Shown: piece after piece, positions 1 to 8,588 of the stretch
How the letters are laid out: the number at the start of each line of letters is the position of its first letter
Numbering within the stretch: the first letter of the stretch is position 1
Assembly (NCBI GenBank): GCA_011742915.1
Contig: JAAQTN010000001.1
Location: 186,001 to 250,000 of the forward strand
DNA length: 64,000 nucleotides
Source: Billgrantia desiderata
Lineage (GTDB): Bacteria > Pseudomonadota > Gammaproteobacteria > Pseudomonadales > Halomonadaceae
Direction of reading: 5' to 3'
The notes under the pieces: generated by a model
Seen by the model: only the letters and a program-made list of their open reading frames with translations
What the model was told of the DNA's origin: nothing
Databases searched by the model: none
Translations under genes and position numbers: made by a program

Positions 1-100
1 CAGCTACCTCGAGGAGAAGGTGGGTACCTCGATCGACATCGTCTCGACCGGTCCCGACCGTAACGAGACCATCGTGCTGCGTAACCCCTTCGACGCCTGA
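1..100 (+). CDS. purA: Adenylosuccinate synthetase, C-terminal end (partial)
   Basis: Only the last 32 codons are inside the window; the 5' part lies to the left. The frame ends in the typical PurA tail: VDI/IDI-STGPDR, then [11 protein letters not shown] and a stop. PurA joins IMP and aspartate with GTP hydrolysis in the first committed step of AMP synthesis in the cytoplasm. The tail is recognised from memory of the family and is short, so the assignment rests on this conserved end only. It converges on the Sel1-repeat gene at 223. Confidence 0.85.
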   Translation, partial: SYLEEKVGTSIDIVSTGPDRNETIVLRNPFDA

Positions 101-130
101 TCGTGTCGGGGTGCTATCGACAGTAACGAT

Positions 131-162
131 TCGAGGCCGGCCAAGCGCCGGCCTCGTTCGTT
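131..162. terminator. Bidirectional terminator between purA and the exopolysaccharide operon
   Basis: A perfect 9-base stem (133-141 with 147-155, GAGGCCGGC/GCCGGCCTC) with a 5-base loop is followed by GTTCGTT. It sits between two converging genes and can serve both strands, although neither side has a long T-run. Confidence 0.65.
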
Positions 163-222
163 ATGCGCAGGATCGCGGTAACGCCAGCGAGCCCGATGCG
201 ATGGGTTCGCTGGCGGGTCGAT

Positions 223-2856
223 CTACTCCTCCACTTCCACTTCACCGGCGGCGGCGATGGCTTCCTCGTCGGAGAGCAACTGGCGCAGCGTCTCAACGGC
301 GAGCTGCCCCTCGCTTTCGAAGACATTGTCCAGCCACAGCAGGGCCTGCTCCTGGTTGGCCTGCAGGCCGCGGGAAGTGAGGTAGGCCTCGGCCAGAGCC
401 AGACGTGCGCTGTGGTGCCCTTGGCTGGCGGCCTCGTAGAGGTAGTCGGCGCCTCGCTGCGGGTCGCGCTCCACCGTCACCCCGCGCAGATACTCGCGGC
501 CGAGCGAGGCCTGCGCCCCCGGGTGGCCCTGCTCCGCGGCGGTCAGCAACAGCTCATGGCCGCGCTCGACATCCTGGGATATGGCGCCGTCGCCGCGCAT
601 CAGCGCAAGGCCGAGTGCTGCCGTGGCGTAATCTGCACCGCCATCGATGGCCTGCTGATACCAGCGTTCCGCTTCCTCGGCGTTCTGCTCGACCCCTTCA
701 CCATGCTGATAGGCCTCGCCCAGCGCGAAAGCGGCGTTCGGCATGCCTGCATCGGCGGCCTGCTGTAGCAGCTCCAGACCGCGGTCGATGTCCTGCTCCA
801 CATGGCTGCCGGTCAGGTAGGCTTCACCCAGATTGGCCCGTGCGCCGGTGTGGCCCCGGGCCACGGCGGCTTCCAGGTACTCGACGCCCGTTGCGTCATC
901 GCCCCGATCCATGTACAGGCGGCCGAGGCTTGCGGCGGCCCCGGCATGGCCGGCCTGATGGGCTTGCCCCAGCCAGTACTCCGCCCGGCTCTGGTCGCGT
1001 TCGACGCCTTCACCGTCGAGAAAGGCACGACCGAGATCGGCCATGGCGCCAGGGTGGCCGTCTTCCGCCGCCGCCACCAGGGCCTGGATATCGCCCTGGG
1101 CGCCCAGGTCGCGCTGGACGTAGGTCAGGGCATCGTCGGCGGACTCGTGCCCCGCCTCCTGAGCGCGAGTGAGCCAGCGATTGGCCTCGGCGAGATCGCG
1201 CTCCACGCCCTCGCCATGGCGATAGGCGCGGCCCAGTACCACCATGGCATAGGCATCGCCCTCATGGGCAGCCTGGGTCACCAGTCGGATACCTTCGCGG
1301 GGATCGCCGTCCAGGCTGCCATCCAGATACGCTTCGCCGAGCTGGGTCAGCGCCGTGGTGTCACCGGCCTGGGCGGCATGCTCGAGAAGCTCGCGCCCCC
1401 TGACTGGGTCATAGGGCAGCACCTCGCCGGCGAGATAGGCGGAGCCCAGTATGCGCATGGCCCCGCTCTGGCCGCGCTCGGCAGCCTGTTCCAGCAGCTC
1501 CTCGGCGCGAGTGGGATCGGGTGCCGTGCCGCGCCCTTCGAGCAGGGCACCGCCGAGCTGCTCGGTGGCCCAGGGGTGGCCGAGTTCATGGCTGCGTTCG
1601 AGGTAGTCGACGGCAATGTAGGGCTGGCCCGCGACCCGTTCGTCATCCAGGTAGAGCGAGCCCAGTTGTGCCAACGCCAGCGGGTGATCCTGCTCGGCGG
1701 CCTGTTCGAGCAGGCCCATGCCGCGGGGCAGGTCGTTGAGCCCGGCCTGGCCTTCCACCAGGGCGCGCCCCAGGATCACTCGAGCATCGGTCGAGCCGGC
1801 CTCGATCGCCTCGCGCAGCCAGCGCTCGGCACGTACCGGTTCGGGACGGCCGGTGTCGGGTTCGAGCAGGGCCTGGCCCAGGTGGGTCATGGCATCGACG
1901 CTGCCTTGGCTCGCTGCATCCTCCAGCAACTCGAGACCCTGCTGACGATCTCCGTCCCGGGTCAGGTCGCGCCCGGCTCGGGCCAGGGCATCGAGATCGC
2001 CCGCTTCGGCCGCCTGCTGCAACCAGTGGATGCGTTGGTTGGGCTGGTCGCCGAGCAGTCCGTCCTCGCTGTGTAACGACGCCAGCTGCAGCATGGCATT
2101 GACGTCGCCCTGGGCCGCCTCGTTTTCGAGGATGTCGGCGTAGCGCTGGGCGTAGTCCATTGAGCGAGCCGGATCTTGCTCCAGCCAGCCGCCGGGAGCA
2201 TGGGCTTCTGCTAGAGCCTCGAGGGCATCTGGCTCACCGCGCGCGGCTGCTTCGCTGTAGAGCCGGTGGGCCAGTTCGGGATCGGCCTCGACGCCTTCGC
2301 CGCCTTCGGCCAGCAGACGGGCCAGCAGCACCTCTGCGTTGCGGTCGAGGTCGGCCTCCTTGGCTTGCCACAGCAGGTAGTAGGCGAGTACGTCGTTGCG
2401 CTCCACGCCTCTGCCTTCCAGATAAAGGCGGCCCAGATTGAGCGAGGCATGGCCGTGGATCGGCGAGGGCCGTTCGATGGCCTTGCCGTAGAGCCGTGCG
2501 GCCTCGACGCGATCGACTTCCACGCCCTGGCCGCGTTCGTAGAGCTTGCCCATCTCGTAGAAGGCGGGGGGGAAGCCCATTTCCATCAGCGGCTGCAACT
2601 GCTCGATGGCTTCGTCGTAACGCCCTTGGGCGATGGTATCCTGGGCAGCGTTGATGCGATCCCAGTCATAGCCATCCATCGGGGCCTCGATATCGACCTC
2701 GAACCAGCTCGAATACTCAGCGGGCACGGGGCCGGCATGTCCACCGTCGGGAGACTCTTGGCTGATGGCGCAGCCGGCCAGCCAGGCCGACAGGGTTATC
2801 GCTGCGGTGAATCGCAGCGAGGGGATGAGTCGAGTCCTGTTCGCTATTGGTTCCAT
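223..2856 (-). CDS. Large Sel1-repeat outer-membrane lipoprotein, AlgK-like
   Basis: 877 residues. The N-terminus is a lipoprotein signal peptide with the lipobox LAGC (Cys at about residue 29). The rest is about twenty Sel1-like helical repeats of about 36 residues (A-x-x-x-LG-x-x-Y-x-x-G-x-G-V) to near the end, then an acidic tail. AlgK of Pseudomonas is a Sel1/TPR lipoprotein of about 475 residues that scaffolds the alginate export porin; this protein is nearly twice that length. It is the last gene of the exopolysaccharide operon, and a good ribosome site (AGGGGA, 5 bases away) supports the start. By position and fold I infer a scaffold in the outer membrane or periplasm for polymer export. 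No specific partner porin is encoded here. Sel1 proteins have many roles, so the AlgK analogy is positional. Confidence 0.8.
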   Translation of the reverse strand: MEPIANRTRLIPSLRFTAAITLSAWLAGCAISQESPDGGHAGPVPAEYSSWFEVDIEAPMDGYDWDRINAAQDTIAQGRYDEAIEQLQPLMEMGFPPAFYEMGKLYERGQGVEVDRVEAARLYGKAIERPSPIHGHASLNLGRLYLEGRGVERNDVLAYYLLWQAKEADLDRNAEVLLARLLAEGGEGVEADPELAHRLYSEAAARGEPDALEALAEAHAPGGWLEQDPARSMDYAQRYADILENEAAQGDVNAMLQLASLHSEDGLLGDQPNQRIHWLQQAAEAGDLDALARAGRDLTRDGDRQQGLELLEDAASQGSVDAMTHLGQALLEPDTGRPEPVRAERWLREAIEAGSTDARVILGRALVEGQAGLNDLPRGMGLLEQAAEQDHPLALAQLGSLYLDDERVAGQPYIAVDYLERSHELGHPWATEQLGGALLEGRGTAPDPTRAEELLEQAAERGQSGAMRILGSAYLAGEVLPYDPVRGRELLEHAAQAGDTTALTQLGEAYLDGSLDGDPREGIRLVTQAAHEGDAYAMVVLGRAYRHGEGVERDLAEANRWLTRAQEAGHESADDALTYVQRDLGAQGDIQALVAAAEDGHPGAMADLGRAFLDGEGVERDQSRAEYWLGQAHQAGHAGAAASLGRLYMDRGDDATGVEYLEAAVARGHTGARANLGEAYLTGSHVEQDIDRGLELLQQAADAGMPNAAFALGEAYQHGEGVEQNAEEAERWYQQAIDGGADYATAALGLALMRGDGAISQDVERGHELLLTAAEQGHPGAQASLGREYLRGVTVERDPQRGADYLYEAASQGHHSARLALAEAYLTSRGLQANQEQALLWLDNVFESEGQLAVETLRQLLSDEEAIAAAGEVEVEE

Positions 2857-2913
2857 GTGTTCCCCTCTCTATGTCCTATGTTGTGTCCGTCGGGTCGGGC
2901 AGTTGGCTCCGCT

Positions 2914-4161
2914 TCAGTTTCCCAAGCCGCGGAACGCTTCGGTGCTGCGCTGCTCCTCATCCATGTAGAGGTGCTCCTGTGCATCGGGATCCATGAAGTA
3001 GAGCGTGACGAAGCCGCCTGCACTGCGGTTGTAGGTAGGGCGTACCCGGGTCACGAAGTCGGCCATCGGCTCGTGCTCATAGTGGCTCAGGTAGATGTCC
3101 ATCCAGGTGAAGTACTGTGGGTCACGCAGGAAGCCCATGAACTGTTCGAGTGGCGCGTAGTCGCCCAGTGCTGCCGGGTCGTCGAGAATCACGAACAGGA
3201 AGTCGACGGCTTCGTGGATGGTGCTGCCCTGGTACACCAGGTCGAAGATGTCGTAACCCTGACGGTGAATCACCTGCATGTTGGTGATCAGATAGTTGAG
3301 GGCATAGTTCTGGTAGTGGGTGGCGCGCCGTCCGCGACCCACTTCGAGAGGCAGTGCGCCGCTTTCGGTCATGTCGTGCAGCGCCGAATAGATGGCGCTG
3401 ACGCCGAAGCGGAACAGATCGTCATCCTCGACCAGCACCCCGACCATGCTGGCGTAGAGTGCGCGGCGATAGAAGTGGTTGTTGCAGCAGCTCTCCTCCG
3501 GCTCGCCAGGGATGGCCGAGTGCTGCAGGGCGAGGCCGTGGAGCCACCGCTCCACTTCCGCCTTTTCTTCCTCGAATCCTTCCACGTAGGGGCGCACGAT
3601 GGAGTAGGCCATGGCAGCGGCGAACAGCATCGATTCCGAGGCGAACCAGGCTTGGGGTTCCAACGAATCGTAGCGGAAGGTGGTCAACGCCTTGGCCTCG
3701 GCCCAGCCGTGCAGATACTGCACCAGGCAGTCGGCATAGAAGGTATCGCCCGTGGCGACGAAGGCTCCGGCCAGGTCCGATACGCTGTCCTCGAAGGCGA
3801 ACAGCGGCTCGGTGGCCAGCTCCCATTCATCGGGGTTGGGGTAGAAGCCCGGTATGCCGCCGCGGGTCGTAATGGGTTCGAAATTGAGCTTCTGACGACA
3901 GCTGAGCCCGAGCCCCGCCTCCTCCTTGACCTGCAGCAGCAGGGGATTCTGGGTTTCGCGCAGCAGGGCCATGCGCGCCTCGACATCGAAGTAGCTGGCA
4001 TCGGTGTCGTTGACTTGGTAGTCGGAGAGGTCGAGCGCCATGCGCTCCTCTCGCGAGAGGGTGTCGGCCATCACCGCGCTGCCGCCCAACGCCAGCAGGG
4101 CGGCGGGCAGCAACGACAGCACGGGGTGTCGGATAAGTCCTTTTACTGCAGCAAGGGGCAT
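2914..4161 (-). CDS. Periplasmic PL5-family uronan lyase, AlgL-like
   Basis: 415 residues with a signal peptide (about residues 1-32, ending SAVMA). The body matches the alginate lyase AlgL family (PL5), an alpha-barrel enzyme that cleaves uronic-acid polymers by beta-elimination. Visible active-site features are N227-N228-H229 and a later H282-Y283 in the ATHYQNYAL context, which correspond to the Asn/His and Tyr of AlgL. The classical NNHSYW motif is changed to NNHFYRR, which may affect substrate choice. In AlgL systems the lyase clears polymer that strays into the periplasm. It follows the PL14-like lyase gene by 36 bases and precedes the Sel1 gene. PL5 members acting on polyglucuronate are known (Stenotrophomonas Smlt1473), so the substrate need not be alginate. 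Confidence 0.85.
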   Translation of the reverse strand: MPLAAVKGLIRHPVLSLLPAALLALGGSAVMADTLSREERMALDLSDYQVNDTDASYFDVEARMALLRETQNPLLLQVKEEAGLGLSCRQKLNFEPITTRGGIPGFYPNPDEWELATEPLFAFEDSVSDLAGAFVATGDTFYADCLVQYLHGWAEAKALTTFRYDSLEPQAWFASESMLFAAAMAYSIVRPYVEGFEEEKAEVERWLHGLALQHSAIPGEPEESCCNNHFYRRALYASMVGVLVEDDDLFRFGVSAIYSALHDMTESGALPLEVGRGRRATHYQNYALNYLITNMQVIHRQGYDIFDLVYQGSTIHEAVDFLFVILDDPAALGDYAPLEQFMGFLRDPQYFTWMDIYLSHYEHEPMADFVTRVRPTYNRSAGGFVTLYFMDPDAQEHLYMDEEQRSTEAFRGLGN

Positions 4162-4197
4162 GATCGGCGTCGCTCCATTGGCGCTCGAACGTGGGTG

Positions 4198-5097
4198 TCA
4201 GGGGGTGTAGAAACGGAAGGCGGCAAAGTCGACGTATTGATCGCGGGGCGTGCGCCACCCTTCACCGGTACCGCCGAAGAAGGTCGAGAACATCAGGCCG
4301 TCGATGGTGAGGTCGGGCGTGGTGCGAAACACTACGTTCTGGTGCTCCAGCACCGGACGACCATCGACCCATAGCCTGGCAATGCCGTTGTCCTGACCGG
4401 GATCGTTGAGCACCACCTCCTGCTCGATGGTCACCCACTGACCGAGCGGAAAGTGCCAGAAGCCGCGTCCGATGGATTCACCCTCGAAGCCGACCACATA
4501 GGGGTAGAGTTCGCCCTCGCCCTCCTCGCGCCACATCAGGCGCATCGAGAAGCCGCTCACGCCATCGACCTCTTCACCGCCCGAGGGGGCTTCTCCGCCA
4601 TACAGGCCCGGCAGCTTGCCGCCGCGGACGAAGTCGAAATCGGCGGGAAAGCGGACCATATAGCTCAGGCAGGCTCGGTCGGCGCCCTGAAACGAGGGAG
4701 GATCGCTGTAGAAACCGGCGCCGCCGCGGGGCTCCTCGCCCGGTGATGAGGTGCCGGCGGGGTAGTGCACGCGCAGGCCCGGTTCGTCGATACCGGTCTG
4801 TCCGGCTCCCAGACGCTCGACGTTTTCATCGGTACCCCAGTGGCGCGTGGTGTGGAAGTTCTGGCGCACGGAGGCGTGGCCGTCTCTGTACGCTGCATCT
4901 GCAGCCTGGCGCGGCCGCGGGGTTTCTATCGCTCTGTAGCGCTGTGAGCAGGCTTCGACCTGGGGGATGCCGACGAGGGCATCGGCGCCCTCGTCGCTGT
5001 GGCTGGCCGCTGCCGGTAGCAGGGTCAACCCCCCCAGCAGCAGGCCGGTATACATGCCGACGGTACTGCGTTCCTTAGCTGTCGTCGGTAACTTCAT
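4198..5097 (-). CDS. Polysaccharide lyase, PL14-like jelly-roll domain, secreted
   Basis: 299 residues with a hydrophobic leader (about residues 15-32). The mature part carries the signature GGKLPGLYGG near residue 165, then FSMRLMWR, a G-Q-W-V-x-I-E segment and FSTFFGG near the end, all typical of PL14-type lyases that cut glucuronan or alginate-like polymers. The start at 5097 is chosen because GGAGG lies 6-8 bases upstream; it overlaps the end of the Alg44-like gene by 23 bases, which suggests translational coupling. An internal Met at 5055 has no good ribosome site. The family is a judgement from motifs and not a search result. A lyase of this family inside a synthase operon is not part of the Pseudomonas alginate cluster. 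Confidence 0.75.
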   Translation of the reverse strand: MKLPTTAKERSTVGMYTGLLLGGLTLLPAAASHSDEGADALVGIPQVEACSQRYRAIETPRPRQAADAAYRDGHASVRQNFHTTRHWGTDENVERLGAGQTGIDEPGLRVHYPAGTSSPGEEPRGGAGFYSDPPSFQGADRACLSYMVRFPADFDFVRGGKLPGLYGGEAPSGGEEVDGVSGFSMRLMWREEGEGELYPYVVGFEGESIGRGFWHFPLGQWVTIEQEVVLNDPGQDNGIARLWVDGRPVLEHQNVVFRTTPDLTIDGLMFSTFFGGTGEGWRTPRDQYVDFAAFRFYTP

Positions 5098-6634
5098 CGT
5101 TGTCCTCCATGGCTGCGCGATAGATGTCGTCGCCGAACTGGATGACCGAGCGCACCCCTTGCCAGATCCGCTCCGAGGCGGCGCCCAGCAGTGGGGCTTC
5201 GGTAAAGCGCACGTCCACCGGTTGGCCGACGCTCTCGGCCGGCAGCGGCTCCTCAGGTACCAGCAGTACGCTGGCCACGTTCTGCTGCTGTCGCACCCAA
5301 CTGGGAAACCCGGCGCGCGGCTGACGTTCGACGTCCAGCGCGACGTTGCGCACCCGGGCGCGAATGGGCTGGTTGGCATTGGCCAGGGTAACGTAGGCCT
5401 GCTGGTCGGGGTCGATGCGGCTGATGTCGTTCATGTGCACCAGCGCCTCGACCAGCACGTCGTCCTCGTCGGTGCGGATCAGTGTCATGATCCGTTCGCT
5501 CTCGTTGATGTAGACCCCGTCGGCACTGCTCAGCGCCCATGCCACCAGGCAGTCGCAGGGGCTGTAGATGTCGTTGCTGGCCATACGGGCCTCGAGGGCG
5601 GCGATACGCGAGCTCTCGTAGTCGCGCACCGTTTCGAACTGGTCGATACGCGCCTGGGCGATCTCCGGCGAGACGGACTCGAAGGTCATGGTGTCGCCGC
5701 TGGCCGGCTGGGCCGAGTTGGCCAGACTGACTTCCTGCATGCCGCCTTCGATGTGTTCGCGCAGGTTGTCGAGCAGCCGGTTGTTGTAGTCCAGCGCCGC
5801 CTCGGCAAGGATCAGATCGGACTCCAGGTCGCTGTTGATCACGTTGGTCAAAGGCTGGTCGCGCTCGACCTGGTCGCCGGCCACCAGTTCGTGTTCGCCG
5901 AGAATGCCCGGACTGGGCGCACGAATGTCGATGCGCGGTGCCGTCACGGCGGCGAAACTGGGCTCGATCAGCATGAAGTTGCGGTAGGCGGTGGCGGCGC
6001 CTACCAGCACCAGCACGCCGATGGCGGCGAACAGCAGGATGTAGCGTCCCATGGGCTTGGGCGGGCGCGCCGGCGGCAGCGCTCTGGACGCCTGACGCTT
6101 GCGCGGCGTCTGCGGGTCTTCGCCGCCTATCAGTCCTTCGACGTTGGGCGAGCGGCCGCTGAGGGCGCTGCGGATGATCTGACGCAGCAGCTCGCGGTGC
6201 TGCGGCTCGATCTCGGTGATCTCGAAGCTGACGTCGTAGCCCTCGCCGCGGGCGGCGGGCGTGGTGCGCAGGCACTCCGCCTTCAGCGGGACGATCAGCT
6301 CGGTGGCACCTGCCATCATCAGCAGCGAGGCGGTGATACGCTGGCCGGGCTGATAATCCCGCCGGCTGTGGGCGGAAAAGCCGCCCAGGGAGACGTCGTT
6401 GCCGCTCAGCTCCGTATCGCTGTCGGCCAGATCGACGCGAAAGGGCAGGGTGACGCGAATGTAGCCACGCTCGTCACGGCGCTCATGCTGCAGGCGGTCG
6501 CCGCGAGTCAGGCGCACGCTGTCATGATCGGCGCCGTCCGGCTCGCCGGCAGCGTCGGGTTGCTTCCTTGCGCGGCTCCCACCCAGGGTAGGCTCGTGTC
6601 GCTTGGGGTCGTCGTTGGAAAAATGATCAGCCAT
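5075..6634 (-). CDS. Alg44-like PilZ/membrane-fusion co-polymerase
   Basis: 519 residues. An N-terminal PilZ domain has the cyclic-di-GMP signature: R56-x3-R60 (RGYIR) and D80-V-S-x-x-G85. One membrane helix follows at about residues 200-225, then a periplasmic HlyD-like membrane-fusion part with barrel-sandwich and coiled-coil segments. This is the layout of Alg44, which binds cyclic-di-GMP in the cytoplasm and switches on the Alg8 polymerase. It lies 19 bases downstream of the Alg8-like gene. The complete PilZ motif indicates that polymer synthesis is controlled post-translationally by cyclic-di-GMP. The symbol alg44 is withheld because the polymer is probably not alginate. Confidence 0.9.
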   Translation of the reverse strand: MADHFSNDDPKRHEPTLGGSRARKQPDAAGEPDGADHDSVRLTRGDRLQHERRDERGYIRVTLPFRVDLADSDTELSGNDVSLGGFSAHSRRDYQPGQRITASLLMMAGATELIVPLKAECLRTTPAARGEGYDVSFEITEIEPQHRELLRQIIRSALSGRSPNVEGLIGGEDPQTPRKRQASRALPPARPPKPMGRYILLFAAIGVLVLVGAATAYRNFMLIEPSFAAVTAPRIDIRAPSPGILGEHELVAGDQVERDQPLTNVINSDLESDLILAEAALDYNNRLLDNLREHIEGGMQEVSLANSAQPASGDTMTFESVSPEIAQARIDQFETVRDYESSRIAALEARMASNDIYSPCDCLVAWALSSADGVYINESERIMTLIRTDEDDVLVEALVHMNDISRIDPDQQAYVTLANANQPIRARVRNVALDVERQPRAGFPSWVRQQQNVASVLLVPEEPLPAESVGQPVDVRFTEAPLLGAASERIWQGVRSVIQFGDDIYRAAMEDNDEVTDDS

Positions 6635-6653
6635 CCGTAGGTCGCTCCTTGCG

Positions 6654-8579
6654 TCAGGGTTGAGTCGTCGCCACTTCCGTTTGGGCGGCGGGCTCGACCC
6701 TGAGTCTTACGTTGACGAGGGTCAGGTTGTGTTCATCGAGGGCCAGCTGGCAGGAGGCATCCACGGTGCACTGCACGGCATCCTGGATCGGCTCGCCATC
6801 GGGGCCCCGCATCAGTTCCGCCAAGGCGGGCGATATCGCCAGCGTGGTGCGCTCATTGCCATGAATCTGCTTGTCGCTCGGCCGGGCGCTTTGTTGCAGG
6901 GTGTCGATCAGGTTGCCTTCCAGCCGAAAGTGTCCTGGCGGGAGTCGTACCGCGTCATTGGTTCTGTCGGCAATGGCGGCACCGATCCAGCGGTCGAGTC
7001 GCTCCGGCTGCTGGTTGCGCTCCCAGGTCTGGTCCCGGGCGATATGCAGCGATGTGCGGTCGGGCGGCTCCATCACGCCGGTCGACAGGATCAGCACGAA
7101 CAGCAGCACGCCGTAGGCAAAGCCATGCAGTACGTGGCCCATTCGGCGCTGTCTGCGGGCTGCCACCGGATCGTCCGGCTCGCCGGCGGAAATGCCCTGG
7201 CGTGACCACTTCTGCCGGTTGAAGCGGAAGCTGACGTAGGTCTTCAGCATCGCGCCCCATACCTGGTTGTAGTAGATCAGCGGGATCCACAGCAGGCTGA
7301 ATCGCCCGCGCTGCCAGGCAAGGATGAGAGTGGCGATGCCACGGGTCATCAGGATCCACAGCACGTAGGCGAAGAAGAACGAGGGCCTGACGAACAGCGA
7401 TACCAGGGTCACCACGGTGGGGCCGACGAGTGTCGTCCACATGGAGAGGCGCTGATCGATCAGGCTCCACCAGGTAAACATGCCCATCGGGCGAGGCCCC
7501 AGCGCAATGGCGCGGTTGCTGGTGCGCAGCATGTTGCCGTACCAGCGGCGCATCAGGTCGGTGGTCGAGGCAAAGAAACGCCGACGATCGGGCAGCTCCT
7601 CGAATCCCGTCACGTAGACGTCGGGAATGTAGAGCATGCGCCAGCCTTTCTTCAGCAGCCAGAACCACGAGGACTTGTCGTCACCCGAGAGGAACTTGAA
7701 GTTGCCGAAGCGCCAATGGTCGACATGGTCGCTCTCGATCAGCTCGATGAAGTCGGGCTGAGTCGCCAGGTCGGCACGGAACACGCTGTAGCGGCCGGTG
7801 AGCACCAGCAGTCGACGCGACAGCGACATCGAGCTCATCATCAGGTGGCGCTGCGCATAGCGCAGGTCGTACCACTCGCGGGTGGCGTCGTTGCCGGTCA
7901 CCTCGGCACGGTTGTTGGTGGTCAGCGCCCCCAGGTCGTCCTGGGACACGAAGAAGGAGAGCGAACGGGACAGCGTGCCCGGCTCGAGCCGGATATCGCC
8001 ATCCATCGAGATCAACAGCGATCCCGGCGCCGGCAGGCGCCGGGAGATCGCCCGCAGCACCTCGGCCATGGCCGAGCGCTTGCCGTCCCCCTTCTGGAAC
8101 ATGTAGCGCACTTCGACGTTCTGCGGCCAGCCGTGCTCGTCCATGACGTGAGTGATGACATCCACGTCGGTACGATCCGAGACGGAGGCGAAGATCGTCG
8201 TCGGCACGCCGTAGGTGTGAGCTTCCCTGACCAGAGCGTCGTAGACCTGGAAGTTGACCTGAGCCTCGATGCGAAACGAGGTGCACAGCACGAACAGCTC
8301 CGGTGGCTTTTCGTGCTCGCCCACCGCATCGGCCTCGGCCCGCATGCGTGGGAAGAGCACACGGTTGTACCAGACCGAGCGGATTGCCTGCACCGCCCAC
8401 CAGGAGTAGCGCCAGATGGCAATCGTCCCGATGACGAAGAAGAAGCTCTGCGACTCGGGCGAAAACACATCCGTCGGCAGCTCGCTGACGATCAGTATCA
8501 GCAGCGCCATGCCGAACACGAAGGTGGTCAGCTCCGTGACTCGGCTGGCGACGGTGTGGTCGCGGGGAGTAGCGGACAT
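6654..8579 (-). CDS. Alg8-like processive GT2 polysaccharide synthase
   Basis: 641 residues. Two N-terminal membrane helices, a cytoplasmic GT2 domain and several C-terminal helices match Alg8. Catalytic features are D193-G-D195 (SMDGDI), the ESDHVDHW acidic segment and the product-binding MRRWYGN motif. Alg8 adds mannuronate from GDP-mannuronate; here the neighbouring dehydrogenase suggests UDP-glucuronate as donor. After the last helix (FAYGVLLFVLILSTGVM) there is an extra tail of about 138 residues, predicted outside the cytoplasm, with two Cys (CTVDASC). Pseudomonas Alg8 is about 494 residues, so this tail is an addition. It lies 9 bases downstream of ugd and 19 bases upstream of the PilZ gene, so the three form one transcript. 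Confidence 0.9.
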   Translation of the reverse strand: MSATPRDHTVASRVTELTTFVFGMALLILIVSELPTDVFSPESQSFFFVIGTIAIWRYSWWAVQAIRSVWYNRVLFPRMRAEADAVGEHEKPPELFVLCTSFRIEAQVNFQVYDALVREAHTYGVPTTIFASVSDRTDVDVITHVMDEHGWPQNVEVRYMFQKGDGKRSAMAEVLRAISRRLPAPGSLLISMDGDIRLEPGTLSRSLSFFVSQDDLGALTTNNRAEVTGNDATREWYDLRYAQRHLMMSSMSLSRRLLVLTGRYSVFRADLATQPDFIELIESDHVDHWRFGNFKFLSGDDKSSWFWLLKKGWRMLYIPDVYVTGFEELPDRRRFFASTTDLMRRWYGNMLRTSNRAIALGPRPMGMFTWWSLIDQRLSMWTTLVGPTVVTLVSLFVRPSFFFAYVLWILMTRGIATLILAWQRGRFSLLWIPLIYYNQVWGAMLKTYVSFRFNRQKWSRQGISAGEPDDPVAARRQRRMGHVLHGFAYGVLLFVLILSTGVMEPPDRTSLHIARDQTWERNQQPERLDRWIGAAIADRTNDAVRLPPGHFRLEGNLIDTLQQSARPSDKQIHGNERTTLAISPALAELMRGPDGEPIQDAVQCTVDASCQLALDEHNLTLVNVRLRVEPAAQTEVATTQP

Positions 8580-8588
8580 TGCAGCTCC

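Noticed and set aside
2266..4374. Long plus-strand frame (about 700 codons) opposite the Sel1 and PL5 genes
   Set aside because: Antisense shadow of two well-supported genes in GC-rich sequence; no domain, no ribosome site.
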